Notes: generated by a model not told the origin, from the letters alone. Shown: positions 48,443 through 60,261, counted from the stretch's first letter. The stretch is DNA of 64,000 nucleotides from Cantharellus purpuraceus (GCA_025174535.1 JALBUN010000001.1:1612001-1676000), one strand, 5' to 3'. Numbers and translations are program-made.

Positions 48443-49975
48443 GTCGAAACAACAGGAGGCGTTGCAGTTTCTCGATGATCTTGATTCTCTAAATGCACCT
48501 TCTTCGTTGAAACCAGCTGTTCCTGCAAGCTCCTCTGGTTCTCAGCCTGCAAACGAGGCAGAGGCACTTGCTTTTCTCGACGAGATCACCCAGAAGAGCT
48601 CAGAACCCACTAGAACAACCGTGTCCACACCTCAGCCTCGTCCAGTTGCTCCCCGTACCTCTTCTCGAATCTCTTTGCGCAAGGGAGCAGATGGCGTAAG
48701 TCGCAGCGCATCCCCCGCTCCTGTGGCGGCTGCACACGCACATACTGTTTCTGCTTCTGCTTCCGCCTCCAGTAGCTCAAGAGACACATCTGGAGAACCA
48801 TCTTCCACGTCAAGCCCTTCCAATGATGGTGGGGGGGTATGGGGTTGGGGTTCAGTGTGGTCCAGTGCGTCGGCGGCTGTTAAACAAGCTCGTAACGTTG
48901 TCGATGAACAAGTCAAAAACCTCCCTAAGAACGATCAAGCCAAGAAGTGGTCCGAAGGCATGATGGAATATGTCAAGAATGCTCAACTTGACAAACTCGG
49001 TGCATTCTATTTCAACCTATCTTATCTATTTCACTTATGCCATGCAATGCTTGCCTTTTAGGCCAGGATATCAAATCCGTCGGCCTCTCCACCTTCACAG
49101 AGATCCTGAATGCCGTTGCACCCCCTATTTCTGAACATGAGGTCATTCAAGTGTGGCTGAGCCACGACATGCGTGGGTACGAGGGTGTAGAGTCTTTGGT
49201 ATACCAGGCTCTAGCCAAAGTAAGCTATAAGTTTGACTTTCTTAAGTTTTTGGGGTCCAACGCTCCCAGGTTATGGAGCAAGTTGAAGGCGGTGACTTGG
49301 TCGTTAACAAGGGTGATGAGTCACGACCGAAAGATGCTCCGAAAACTCAACTGCAGAGGGATTTAGGCGTTGTAGAGGGTTTTGATGCTGCGTTCAAGTT
49401 GGCTAAGGTATCAGCCAGACCCTCAGTCACTTTCACATTTCTATTGATATTTGACACCATATCAGGCCAACATTGATGAGATGATCAAGAATAACGCTCA
49501 AAAGTCCCCTGCTCGAACTTCAAGCGCTACTAATCCAACTACATATAGTGCCGTCTATTTACGTGTCCAGCCATATCTAACCTCTATACCCCCTGTTCAG
49601 ATATCAACATCTGACGAGACCAAGTCGTCGGAATCACCTGCTTCACATACTTCTACCCATTTACAATTTCTTCTTCATCTTTCTTCCCCCTCTCATTCTC
49701 TCATGCACACAACAACTACACAGGCTGTTCCTTTCCGATGGGTTGACGCATTTCAAGCGGAGGATGCAGATGGGAAGGGTGAAGAACTCCATTCGTGGGT
49801 GGAAGATGTGCTCGTCGATGTGCTCCGAGTGGGCATTGAAGTGATTGGGCAGGAATACGTGGGAGAACGGATGGGGTGGGGGAGCCGGGTAAATAATACC
49901 TCCAGACGCGAACCCTCAACATTCCAATCCGAGGCAGAGAAAGGGGGTACGGAAGAAACACAGGTGGAAACATGA
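48443..49975 (+). CDS. MTC1: Mtc1-family protein (maintenance of telomere capping 1)
   Basis: Start ATG 48443 gives MSKQQEALQFLDDLDSLNAP. A Ser/Ala-rich linker has repeated EALxFLD/E modules, such as NEAEALAFLDEITQKSSEPT. The conserved block GGGVWGWGSVWSSASAAVKQ, ARNVVDEQVKNLP and KKWSEGMMEYVKNAQLDKLG follows. Later exons give VGLSTFTEILNAVAPPISEH, EVIQVWLSHDMRGYEGVESL and the C-terminal TTYSAVYLRVQPYL region with WVDAFQAEDADGKGEELHSW. This matches my memory of the fungal DUF5427/Mtc1 family. Its molecular role is unclear; the yeast name comes from genetic interaction with telomere capping mutants, and Golgi/COPI links have also been suggested. Four introns. The gene ends 65 bp before the convergent PPT2 stop. 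Confidence 0.6.
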
Positions 49976-50040
49976 ATTTTCTATAGGCACTGCGTTCTGA
50001 GTAATATTGTAATGTATGCTATATCTGCGTTCCATGGCAA

Positions 50041-50499
50041 TTATGCAGCCATTTGGGCATGGCCTTCTGCCTCTGCAACCACCATGGCGATTACGTTGTC
50101 ACCGTCGTGACTGACCGAAGTGTGAAACCTCACGTCTGAGACCAATCCCGATGATATCTGAAAAACAGGCTTTCGACTCGTAGAGGCGGGGTCTCTGATA
50201 AAGGACACTTCCTTCCACCTCAATTCTACATTTGGCTGTAGAGCTTTGTAGGCAGCTTCTTTAACACTCCATCTACCGAAAAGACAATCAACAACCAAAT
50301 TTACCACAGCCAACATTGTCGTTACTTACCTTACACCTAGGAATCTGAGTCTTTCTGTTGTACTGCAGAGTGAGCACCATTGCGTATGTTCCTGGTTACT
50401 CAAGATGCGAGCTGCGAATCGCTCAGCAGATCTGCGCTTCATCAAAGAAGAAATTCTGGGGAGATACAGTATATCGGTGCCAATACCCAAAATTGCCAT
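50041..50499 (-). CDS. PPT2: Holo-[acyl-carrier-protein] synthase, AcpS type
   Basis: Transfers the 4'-phosphopantetheine arm of CoA to acyl carrier protein; the fungal AcpS-type enzyme acts on the mitochondrial ACP. Start ATG 50499 gives MAILGIGTDILYLPRISSLM with the magnesium-binding Asp in GIGTDIL. An in-frame ATG 18 nt upstream is possible. One intron (donor gtaagt after LRFLGV) restores RWSVKEAAYKALQPNVELRW with the catalytic Glu-Lys motif. The end KPVFQISSGLVSDVRFHTSV, SHDGDNVIAMVVAE and AEGHAQMAA is typical. About 135 residues, normal for AcpS. No obvious mitochondrial leader precedes it. Confidence 0.9.
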
Positions 50500-51067
50500 G
50501 TCGAGTCGCCTGGTCAACTATCACTTCGCAGCCAAGTCGTGGTTCAAACTAACAGTTAGCAGTCGCACGCCGTCAACGCCGTTATGATAGTTCCTGCTTA
50601 CATCAAATTCCAAAGCCGGTTCAGACTCAACACAGGCTAAATGGCCTCGTGCATATTGTATATGATTACACACTCTGGGGTACAAACTTAACATGTCTGT
50701 TTAGCTTTGCACGAGTTCCATAATACATAGCGCTTTTGTCACTTGCGCTGAGTTGTGTACTAGCTCCTCCGTGTTGTCACAAAATTTCTCCATATAAATA
50801 GTTGAGGAATATCGGCTTGTGAGCATTAAATGACAACAAATACAGTACTGGTGCTGTCGAACGAGCAAGTCAGATTTCTTGCGAGCTTATAGTATCGTCA
50901 AAATCAGGAGAATGCTCTTTTCCGTGACATCAAGTTGGGATGTGAGATACATTATTGCAGAGGTGCAGTGACAGTTTTAAAAACCTGAGAAGGTACCCGT
51001 ATTGGCCTCCGGTCGCTCTGACTGCAAATGGAACGAATAGACCTCCCACGTAAGAATGATGGTAAGC
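50500..51067. other. Intergenic region, no gene seen
   Basis: About 570 bp between the PPT2 start and the SPF27 stop, both on the minus strand. No open frame of interest. It must carry the PPT2 promoter and the SPF27 3' end. Confidence 0.4.
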
Positions 51068-51936
51068 TCAGAGCCCAGAAAGTTCTTTTTCCTTCATGGC
51101 AAGCTGCGCGTTCTCAGCCTCCAAAGCGACATTTGCAAGCTCGATTTGGAGAACGTTTGAGATGAGTTCAGTCCAACGTGTCTCGAGTGAGGTAAGTTGC
51201 GTTCCAGCGAGAGTCTTTAAGGCCGTGTCAGGAGGAAATTATTAGTGAGCACAAAGGCATCCTCACCTGAGCATTTTTTCGCTCTCTGTTGACCTCCACA
51301 GTGCGCTCTTTTAATTGTTCAACAGCCTTCTCTAAACGAGTGGCAGAGGATTCGAGGAGATAGTTATTGATTCTCCACGAATTCGATCCATAGGCTTGTA
51401 ATAGAGAAAGATTGGTATGTCTGTGCAAAGCAGTTACATCGTTGAACGTTCTTCACGCGATTTCTGCAGTCATTGACATACCGAATGCGTTGGTGCTCAA
51501 GTTGTGCTTTGGCATTGTTGACGGCTTTTGCCCAAACTTCCTCCGTTGGGACATCTTCTTGGGGAGCCGGGAGCTGATAACGTGTTGTATCCAAGGGCGG
51601 AATCGGTTGGTGTGACTCGACTCGTGATAATTCCGCTGCCAATAAAGGGTGTCTCTACCGCGTAGAAGATGTGAGAGATAGAACCATACAGTTGAAAACA
51701 TAAAAAACACCTCAAAGAGCGTGATTGGAGGTGGTACTTTGGGGTGTAGGACTCCAGAGGGAGGCTTAGGTTGTCGCGCAAGTTCGGCCTCTACTTTTCG
51801 ACGAAGTTGAGGATGAACATCCAGGTCATTGTCATAATACGGCTACAACAAGGGTTATGGAAGGGTCCAAAAGATCCAGTGATAATTCGACGCTCACTAG
51901 GGAATCGAGCAGTTCCAGTGCGTCGTCGGTGGACAT
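51068..51936 (-). CDS. SPF27: Pre-mRNA-splicing factor SPF27 (BCAS2 family)
   Basis: A component of the Prp19 (NineTeen) complex that activates the spliceosome. Start ATG 51936 (MSTDDALELLDSL) joins by an intron to PYYDNDLDVHPQLRRKVEAE, LARQPKPPSGVLHPKVPPPI and TLFE. The next exons give LLAAELSRVESHQPIPPLDT, TRYQLPAPQ, VWAKAVNNAKAQLEHQRIR, and then NLSLLQAYGSNSWRINNYLL. The C-terminal half is a long coiled coil (LEKAVEQLKERTVEVNRERK, TLETRW-like and AQLAMKEKELSGL) ending at 51068. This order of a DALPYxD-type start, an SRxExxQPIPPLDxxRY block and a coiled coil is diagnostic. The gene diverges from the chromodomain gene, with 106 bp between start codons. Confidence 0.9.
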
Positions 51937-52042
51937 GGACGCTTACATAAGTGATTATGTAAACTCAGTTCTCGAGTACTGGATTACTTGTCGTTAGCTA
52001 TCGTTTCCTCCCTCCACGACATTGGATTTGTACAGATTAGAG

Positions 52043-55000
52043 ATGCCCAAAAACTTAGTTCCTGACTCTGAATCTGAACCTGAAGTGACGTATGATGTCG
52101 GTAAGATTTATCATTGTGAACATGCGACGCGACGTAGGCGTTGAGCGTGGTGTGACTATCAGAGTTCATTCGCAAGGCCAGGGTTACTGGAGATCAAACA
52201 TGGGTGTGTTATTTTCATTCTCTTCCTGGGCTGTTGCTCAGACTTTTACAGAAATATTTCATCAAGGTTTGTTCTACCAATATTGACTACTTTACCTTTT
52301 CACAAAATATACACCAATTTTAGTGGGGTGGTTATCCAGAAGATGACAACAGGTCGGCGAGAATACTAATCCAATAATTATAATAACTAATTTTCGTCGC
52401 TTTTAGCTGGGAACCAGAATCTAATCTTACTGGATGTCGCCGGATGCTTAAAAGCTTCTGGGAACAAGTAGGCCCCAAGATCAAGACCATGGTTAAACGA
52501 TTTCCCGTAGATTACGAGGTGAAGCCTTCATCTCTGTGGATCGGTGGGTAGCCTATCTCTCATGTGGCGGAACGGTGATCTATATATTGTCGGGCCTTAG
52601 AACGCGAGCGCAGGGCGTATCGTAAATCTGCAGAAAAGAAGAAGAAGAAGTTTCGCCGGAAGGTGATCCAGGATGATGAAAGTGAAGATGAGGACAATAA
52701 CGGACGTGCAGAATCAAGGTCCAAATCACCGGAGGTGTCTGGGCAAACTCAAGAGGAAATCTCCGTTCGTCATTACTTCAAGCCTCGTCCCGACAACCTG
52801 TCAGATTGACGTAGTATTTACTTTCAGTCGGACACAAGCGACATACCCTTGTCGTTGAAAGTTCGTGGTAAGGCCAAGGGCAAGCCAGCAAGCGATGTCG
52901 CTTCAACAACGAACGAGACAAGTCATCATTTGAAACGAAAGCGAAGTGAAGAACCGGTAGGCTATTTCATGACAGATGTGGCTCGGTCTCTGATCTGTCC
53001 GATGTTGACCTCCAGGGAACGGAAGAGTACAAGAAAAGGCGTATAGAGGATGATTCACGTGCACGTCCTGGCGCGGTCACGTCGTCTTCCTCAGAATCTG
53101 CAACCATAGATTCACAAGCTAACAGTAGGAGCCAGGAGTCGAACCATTTCCCCTCCATTTCAGCATCTGTTTCTAGCACGACCGATTCCAATGCCCCCCC
53201 TCCGGCTTCAAAATCGTCCATTTCAGCTCTATCATCGAAACGCTCACCGCCGACTGAACTTCCACCTAAAAATCCTATTGCTCAACCCACTGAACTACTG
53301 CAGAATAAACCCACTGCCCAACCAACCCCTTCTCTTCATGCGTCAACTTTGAACAAGCCAATTCCGGCGCACTTGCAACGCAAGTTGAATCCCCGAGTGA
53401 AACCAATGGCCTTACCTCTCCTCCAGACCGATGGCCTTGTAGGAATATCTACGAAAGCTCGTATCTCGGGGCTAGGCGCAGGCGCTGTAGGATCAAGATC
53501 AGCTCAGCCAGCGTCACCTGCCATCGGTACGCGCCCCTCCGCCACTGCCAGTAACACTTTTGCTTTAGACTCGCCGAACACCCCACAATCGTCTACATCT
53601 GCCGGCTTTGATGCTTCGAAGTGGCTTCAAGAAAATGTTATAACGACGTATGATCTATGCTGGAAACCTAGCATCATATGACACTAATGCAATCTGTCAC
53701 AGTGATTTAGCCAGTGCTCCTCCGTGTGTAATCGTTGTAGTGGCATTTATTTACCTCACTGAAAGTAGACGTAGACCGCAGACATCAAGTACGAATACCA
53801 GCCAGAACCTGAATTTCAGGTATTCATTTCACAGCATCAACCTTATTACTATTCTTACTGGTCGTTTTAGCAAACGCTGGCGGTGGATTGGTCAATTAGC
53901 CGTTGGTGACAATGAATCTGAATCTGAAGATGCATTTGCTGAACCCGTCGGTGGCATTGTGCTAACGGAGAACACTACTCTTGATTGCTCTACAAATAAC
54001 CTGGGCATTGAACAGCTCATCCCCTCCCATGTTGACTCTCTCTGTCTTCGTCATTCATACTCGCTTGCCGCCCTCCCCTCAACCGTGGCTGATTTCAGGA
54101 TATCACACTTTGCTCGAATGAGCGCGGATGACTCCAAGGAGAATTCGTTTAGCCATCTCGTGGCATACATGACGAAGCATGAGCTTGTACGTATAGTTTT
54201 ACGGGAACATTATGGCGCTTACATGTTTTCATCGTATTCTATCAGTTTTCTCTGACGCCTCTTTTCATAGGCGATCACAGGGGTGCCACAATGTTTGTCT
54301 TCCCTGCCTGTTTCCAATATTTGTGGGATCAGTTAGGAGTGCCTCCTAAGACTCGCCAAGAAAATGGCCTTCTCGTCGCCATTGGCTTTCAAGTATACGA
54401 ACCAACTCGTGGGGCTCTTGGTAAAACTATGGAGACATATTCCTCGGATTGGAAGGTTTCTGGCAAATTCGACGTAGTGTCGGAGAGTAGACCTTTCGAA
54501 TGCAACCGAGCTTTGCACGCCCTTGCGTTTCCTGACCTATTGTTCAAGCATATTGCTCATAAGGAGTGCGCTGTTTTTGCCATGTCCGCTGTTTTTGCCC
54601 CGTCCGTCGACAAGGAGTTCCCAGGACCAGACACTGTGGCACTTATGAAAGTCCTGTATAATGCACCTGGGTGCAAGATTGTCCCAATTCTGGACGGTGA
54701 TGCCAGGTTTATCTTTATCCACGTCGCAGCATGGAAATTTCTACACAGGTTGGTCGGCCTTGTCGATAGACGTCGGCGACGGCAGGATGTCCAGTTTTAC
54801 ACGTATGGTTCTGATCCGACAATCGAGCCAAAGCATTGGGGCGTACACGAGGTGTTTCCTCTTGGTATTGACTTTCGTTCTACCCTTTGCTTCATTGAGA
54901 TAACTCCCTTTTATCTAGGCGGTGTGGTTACATTTACATCTCGTGCTATTGCAGAGAATCCGGAAGGTGTCGAAAAGCTTATCAACAAATTGGACGAGCA

Positions 55001-55654
55001 CCCCTTGTGGACATGCTATATTATGCCATCTGTTGTGTCCTTGATCGTTGAGGTGGTCAAGTCGGATAATTGGCCCAGTTCCAAGTAAGTTTTGAATCTT
55101 GTTTCTTCTTGGCGATCTTTGTCGAAAATTGTGACACAGAATCACCGAAGCCTTATGTGGCATTCTCATCCTTATAGAAAAGGGGCAAATCGCCTTAACC
55201 TGGCGGCCCCCTTCGTATCGCGCCTGGCATAAAGAAACACCTGGCGATACAGATCTCACACCCAAACGAGTCTCGTGGATGATTGACCAAGCGAACCTAT
55301 CAGAACTCCGAGGTCACGAGCTCCTGGTGGAGTGTCAGAAGCGGTTCCAACGATCGCCGCATCGTTCGGAGAAAGACGTCGAATCGAGCATGGTGATGGA
55401 CATGCTGGTGATGCAATCTGAGCTCAGGCAGACATACCGGCGGTTTGTAATCATAACGGATTCCACTGGCGCATCCAATATTTCACGCGAAGCAGCCTCT
55501 AGTCGCAGTGCGAACAAAGCGGATATCAAGGACGGGGTAAGTCTATGACTAGAAGTTATAAGGGCCTGATGTGTTGACGTCGGGTCTTCAGTTTGAGTTC
55601 ACGCACCTGGATGAGTTTACATTTGGCGATGATTACCCCTTTGATGACAGTTGA
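52043..55654 (+). CDS. Chromodomain protein with large C-terminal region (possibly Chp1-like)
   Basis: Start ATG 52043 (MPKNLVPDSESEPEVTYDVE). Splicing builds a chromodomain: VTYDVEFIRKARVTGDQTW, a 15-nt exon KYFIK, WGGYPEDDNS, then WEPESNLTGCRRMLKSFWEQ. The aromatic cage for methyl-lysine (Y of TYDV, W of KW, Y of GGY) is conserved, so it should read H3K9 or similar methylation. A basic nuclear segment (RKSAEKKKKKFRRK) and 400 disordered residues follow. The C-terminal half starts KRWRWIGQLAVGDNESESED and has VAYMTKHEL-FSLTPLFIGDH, ATMFVFPACFQYLWDQLGVP, and later GGVVTFTSRAIAENPEGVEK and HPLWTCYIMPSVVSLIVE. This order recalls the SPOC-PIN end of fission yeast Chp1, but I infer that only from layout. 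It ends DDYPFDDS at 55652-55654. Confidence 0.8.
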
Positions 55655-56166
55655 CCGCCTTCGATGCGATGGCAAAGTTGGTGCCAATATCATTACAGGC
55701 GTCGATGGCTAAGGACATATGGCTTGGACAATGGGCAAGATGACGGTTAGGTCGTGAATGGTGCTTCTGAGCACGCTGTAAATGCTGCCACCCTGGCATT
55801 AATAATGCTGATGTCTTCCAAGTCCGTGAACCTAACGCCGAGCGCGATGCTGGCTCGGCACCACCGGCATAAGCGAGATTCGTGTGTTTGCCGTCCAGAT
55901 TGGCGTGATGGCAAAGGGCCCCTCCCCGCAACGCTCATAAGATTCAGATGCTTGCTGCTCGTGGGTGATGATGCACCTGAAATGCGGCTGAAAAACAGGT
56001 CGGCTTTCGGCTTCATCAGCAACCGGCCGAGTTAGCGCAATTTACTATCTCTCCCTGCCATTCCAGCTCTTCGAATTATCCGTACGCAACATCCATTTGC
56101 AGTCACCGCAATATTGCGACAGCGTCAGCTTCAGGTATACATACCATCGTAGAATAATACAGTGGC
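55655..56166. other. Intergenic, weak minus-strand frame
   Basis: A minus frame from ATG 56016 (MKPKADLFFSRISGASSPTS) to 55747 and an adjacent frame with MSLAIDACNDIGTNFAIASK read somewhat like protein. They overlap the chromodomain gene's 3' end and have no recognised domain. A small hypothetical gene is possible but unproven. Confidence 0.25.
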
Positions 56167-56921
56167 ATGTCAAGCATCCAGCACGTCCTCACTGATCCCC
56201 GGTTCCACGACTACCTCGCCATTCTCAAGGGTGCAAGGAATGGGCTAGTATACGGCGTCAAGATTCGGTTTCCTCATGCCCTGCTCATGTCCATTCTTTT
56301 CGGAAAGGGAGAGTGCGTGAAACATGTCTAATGAATCTCGCTTCGCTAGATTGACATGTTACTAAAGCTGGAAAGCACGCGCTCGTCAGATATTCATCGC
56401 TACGAAACAGCACGCGATCGGCCTCGCCACTTTCGTCTCGCTTTACAAGACTATCCTCCTACTACAGAAACGGCTGCGTGGAGGAAATGAAGCCAAGGCA
56501 GACACGTTCTTTGCAGGCTTGATTGGCGGCTATATTGTGTTCGGTGACAGGACGGCCATCAACGAACAGGCGAGTGTCTTGATAGCGCTATCACAAGGTA
56601 GACTGATGGCCCTTCACCGCTCGACAGATTGTTCTTTATGTTTGTTCCCGCGTCCTCGCATCGTTTATTCCCAGAGCCGGAACGACTTACGTGGCAACAT
56701 CGCCAGGTGCCTCTTCGAGGCTTAATTCTCAGATCAAACCAATCCCGCCTGATGCCCGGCTTTTCTCGTTCTTTGCTGCTCTTTCGTGGGGCACGGTCAT
56801 GTGGCTGTTCCATCACAGAGGCGAGACCATACAGCCAGGGATGTTCAGCTCGATGAGATACCTCTATCGCGACTCTGAGCACTGGAGCAGTTTGCGGACG
56901 CTGTTATGGCACAATAAATGA
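56167..56921 (+). CDS. PXMP4: Peroxisomal membrane protein 4 (PMP24 / TMEM135 N-like family)
   Basis: Start ATG 56167 gives MSSIQHVLTDPRFHDYLAIL, KGARNGLVYGVKIRFPHALL and MSILFGKGE. An intron leads to ARQIFIATKQHAIGLATFVS and LYKTILLLQKRLRGGNEAKA. The Tim17-like central region is FFAGLIGGYIVFGDRTAINEQ. A further exon gives IVLYVCSRVLASFIPRAG, then a last exon with LFSFFAALSWGTVMWLFHHR and MFSSMRYLYRDSEHWSSLRT, ending LLWHNK at 56921. The GGYxVFG segment and the C-terminal WGxxMWLF-YLYxDS motif mark the PXMP4 family. Four or so membrane spans. Three introns. Confidence 0.88.
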
Positions 56922-57220
56922 CGGGCTGCTCCCCTAGCAAGTGGTATATACGGCGATCCAGGATAATTGCTGAAGAGATTTCCGGGCATCTGGCTGGAAA
57001 ATGTCCATAACTCGAAAACGTACACTTGTGAAATCGCCGAAATGGGGTATGAGACGGGTGCGACGGCTTGCCCCTGAACTGAAAGAGAAAAATGGAAGAG
57101 TAAAAGGGACGGAAGGCCATATATGGACACGTAAGATCCGTCGCAAACAAGTGAACAAAGAAGTGTGGGTAAACGGGAGCACGGCACAATCTATGACATG
57201 AAATCTCCAGCATTGCAACC

Positions 57221-58096
57221 TTACAAAATGATACATCTGTTTGCTTTCTTCTTCTTCCCCGGTGCTGCCTGTGGCGGCCCTGCTTGGGGACCATCCGGCC
57301 GTGAGCTTCGTAGCATTCGAACGAGGTTGGTGAAGAGTCGTTCGACGTTGACCGCTGTTTTTGCCGACGTTTCGAGGAATTCACATCCAAACGTGCGGGC
57401 CAGTTCCATCCCCTCCTCTCTCGAGACCTCCCTCTCATAAGTTTTATCACACTTGTTACCGACAAGCATAAATATCGGGCGTGTGCGTTTCACGCGGAGC
57501 ATACTTTGCCGGAAGACATCGAGCCGATCGAATGTTGCCCGGGATGCAATGGAGTACACGAGGATGAATCCCTGGCCTTCCCTAAGGGCAGAATGAACAG
57601 AACGCCCCCCGCGATCTGTGGAGCAAATACATACCGAACCCATTGGTCTCGTAGAGTAGCGTACTCCTCTGTGAGATGTGAATGAGAAAATAGAGATAAT
57701 GGCATGGCACGGCGCGGACCTTGACCCGCAGTATCGATGACCTCCACAAAGCACATCCGGTTGTCAACAACCATTTGTTTCCGGTAAGCATCTTCTATAG
57801 TGGGATCATATGTCTGTGGCCAGTCTCGAGTCAGTATGGAATGGAGATAGTCGAGAAGAGGGAGGCGTACTTCTGTGAGAATGCAAGAAGGACGCGTCAG
57901 GCGACGGATAAACTGTGGAACATGAGCATGGACGGGCGGCAACGCACCAACGAAACAGTTGAGCGTAAACTATGGCGGGGAAGATGGGTGAGTGAGTGTG
58001 GCAAGACATGGCGGGGACGGGGGTACAGACTTGTACGGCAAGCGCTGTTTTGCCAACGCCACCGTCCCCCAAGACGGCGACTCTCCAGCTATCCAT
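57221..58096 (-). CDS. RAS2: Ras-family small GTPase with a 2-nt internal exon
   Basis: A membrane-anchored signalling GTPase. Exon 1 (58031-58096) encodes [20 protein letters not shown] and VQ, with the P-loop. Exon 2 (57948-57969, 22 nt) encodes FTLNCFV plus the first base of the next codon. To reach the effector loop [13 protein letters not shown] in frame, two bases (AA) at 57871-57872 must be included as their own exon, giving Glu ([11 protein letters not shown]). The flanking introns are 75 and 57 nt with good sites and branch points. Further exons give [47 protein letters not shown] and [19 protein letters not shown]. The end is a basic tail and the CAAX box CIIL; Leu at the end favours geranylgeranylation. 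Stop at 57221. The symbol is tentative. Confidence 0.92.
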
Positions 58097-59785
58097 TCTA
58101 GATGCTGGTGTGAACTGGGGAGGTGAGAGTGGCGTGCGGCGGACGAACCTTGTGCGAGAGCAAAAGGAAAGGCGCGAAAGAAGAAAGAAAAGAGAAGATA
58201 GGAGAGGGCTGGCCCAACGTGGGGATGTGGGGGAAGGGGGGGGGGGCGTATCGAAAGCTGCGACGTGGCAAGTGTCGCTCGTGCAGGGGTCGTTGCGGTT
58301 CGTAAGACGAAGAGGAGGAGGAGTGCGGAGGGCGTGGCAAGAGGAGACTGAGGCGGAATCGGAGCTATCCCATCCACATCTATAGCCAAGCGGGGCACAG
58401 GCGCCCACAGCGGACTTGTAAAATGGCTATACGACGCAACGTTTCTCCCATCGGCGCAGTTGCCCTATTCAGCACGCTCTTCATCTTCTCCTGGGCCCTC
58501 TCTGACGTCCTCCCATTCCATCAGTCATATTCCCCCCCTTCATCAGCCAATTATGTACAATTCTCGAGATAAAACAAGGCCCACGTGGCTCTCATTCAGC
58601 CCCCTCTCGCTCACCGCCCATCGTAATCACCTCCCCAAGCATCATCCCTCAACCCACAGTCACAGTGCGCTCTGGCAATCCCCGACATTATTCTTAAATC
58701 CCTCCACCACTGGACCGTCGGCGATTCTTTCGGCCATCCTGCACCCGACTCCGAGTAGCTGGCACCTCCGTGCGTTCCTGTCCAGCGTCTAATGGGAAGG
58801 CTTTTTAGCGATCCGGTCCGGGCCTCATCTCGGTGTAGAGCCATAGGGTGGTGGGCACCATCGTCCCATACCGCACCTGGCACACTGGCCCAAGGGATGG
58901 GACTGCCGTCCGAGTGTGGCAACACGAGGGTCCCGCTGCAACGGAGGAGCGACACGAGGGAATGCCCGTTTTGAATTTCCAACCCTGCTGCTCAAGCGCT
59001 AGGTGTTTGGCATCCTCGTGTCCCTCAGGCGCGAAAGTGTTCTGGAAGTATTGTGTCAGCCATGTGTGACTTGCAAATGGTCATTCCAATGTTGACTAAT
59101 TCACCTCGGGCCCACTCACGCGGCGACTCTAGAGAGCGTTTGTCATTTGATACCTCGGTGTCTGTTCTATCAACTTTTGCATGTTTGAAAGGCGGACTGC
59201 CAGCTACAAGCTATGATCGTCTACGTCCAACGGTGGATGCTCTGCGCATCCGACATGCCACTGCTACTAGTGCATGGTAATCCATACTTATGCCCGGCCG
59301 CAAATGCTCTTGCTGCGACTTCTTTGCGTGATGGCATCAGGCTACGTGAGAATACCGCAGTCCCTGATCACGTCCGGTCACGTGACCGCGTTCCATGCAC
59401 TTCGCCGCCGATACGCGTGTAGCGTCAAGCTCATTCCCCGTTCTTGCTTGAAATATCCGAGGAGAACAACTTTTGGTTTCTTCAGTACTTCTCGCCGCCC
59501 ATTAATTTACAAGCTTTACAGTAATGGTTGCAACAACACGAGGGACACCACATAAAAAAATCGGCTGATACAATGGATGGGTGAGTTGGCTGCGGAAGCC
59601 GACCTGTCGCGGTCGGTATTATGGCCACAAGGCGAAACGGGGGTGAATGCGAGAAGCCCAGTTCCAAGACGTGTAAATCGACGTTGGGCCCAGTTGGGGA
59701 TCAACTTTGTGCCCCACGCACGGCGTGGAATGTCTCTGTCTGCATTGCACGTCCGCACGCCGCTCACGATTCGATGTTCAGTAAT
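58097..59785. other. Long intergenic region, no supported gene
   Basis: About 1.7 kb contain no gene I can support. The first 350 bp upstream of the Ras start are strongly purine-rich on the plus strand (CT-rich on the Ras sense strand), with a run of about ten G near 58235, consistent with a promoter and leader. Open frames on both strands at 58460-58980 overlap and show no domain. Confidence 0.4.
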
Positions 59786-60261
59786 TCAATCTTGACGGCT
59801 GAATTCCGCCTGGGTCATGCCGAGCACGAAGAAGCCGCCTCTCCACTTGGAAGAGATCTCGATGGTCTTTGGGGTGCGCTTTGCAGCGGGGACGGGGGTG
59901 GCTGCGTCTGCGGTGAGGGTGCCGTCTTCACAGAGGCCGGCGTCTTGCTTGGGGGAAGATATCGCATGGACGATGGAGGGGAAGGGGCGGAGGGGGCGGG
60001 AGGCGGGGAAGAGAGGGTTGCGTTTCTGGGGGAAACTGGGCTTGTCGCTCGGCGACGGGAGTGATTTGGGGTTGAGTGGCGAGGGACGGAATGTGGAAAA
60101 GGGAGGAGAGGAGGAGAGGGTAGACACCATTGATGGATGGTTGGTGTCGATAATGAAGGACTTTGGCTTTGAGGCGGTGAGTGTGCGGGTGCTAGCCCGC
60201 GAGTCTGCGAAAAGGTGGGTCAGAAGGCGGCAAGAGGTGGGGAATGTTGAGACTGACCCAT
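59786..60261 (-). CDS. Hypothetical small Ser/Pro-rich protein
   Basis: The likely start is ATG 60261. Its first codons are split by an intron of about 50 nt (ATGG|gtcagt to tcgcag), which joins MDSRASTRTLTASKPKSFII. The frame then continues without a stop through DTNHPSMVSTLSSSPPFSTF, KPSFPQKRNPLFPASRP and AAKRTPKTIEISSKWRGGFF to VLGMTQAEFSRQD at 59786. About 140 residues, basic, Ser/Pro-rich, no membrane span. The intron fit supports a real gene on this strand, but the plus strand is also open over the same span, so orientation is uncertain. No family recognised. Confidence 0.4.

Noticed and set aside
58235..58247. Poly-G run as a structural element
   Set aside because: A single homopolymer in a purine-rich leader; there is no repeated G-tract pattern to support a quadruplex.
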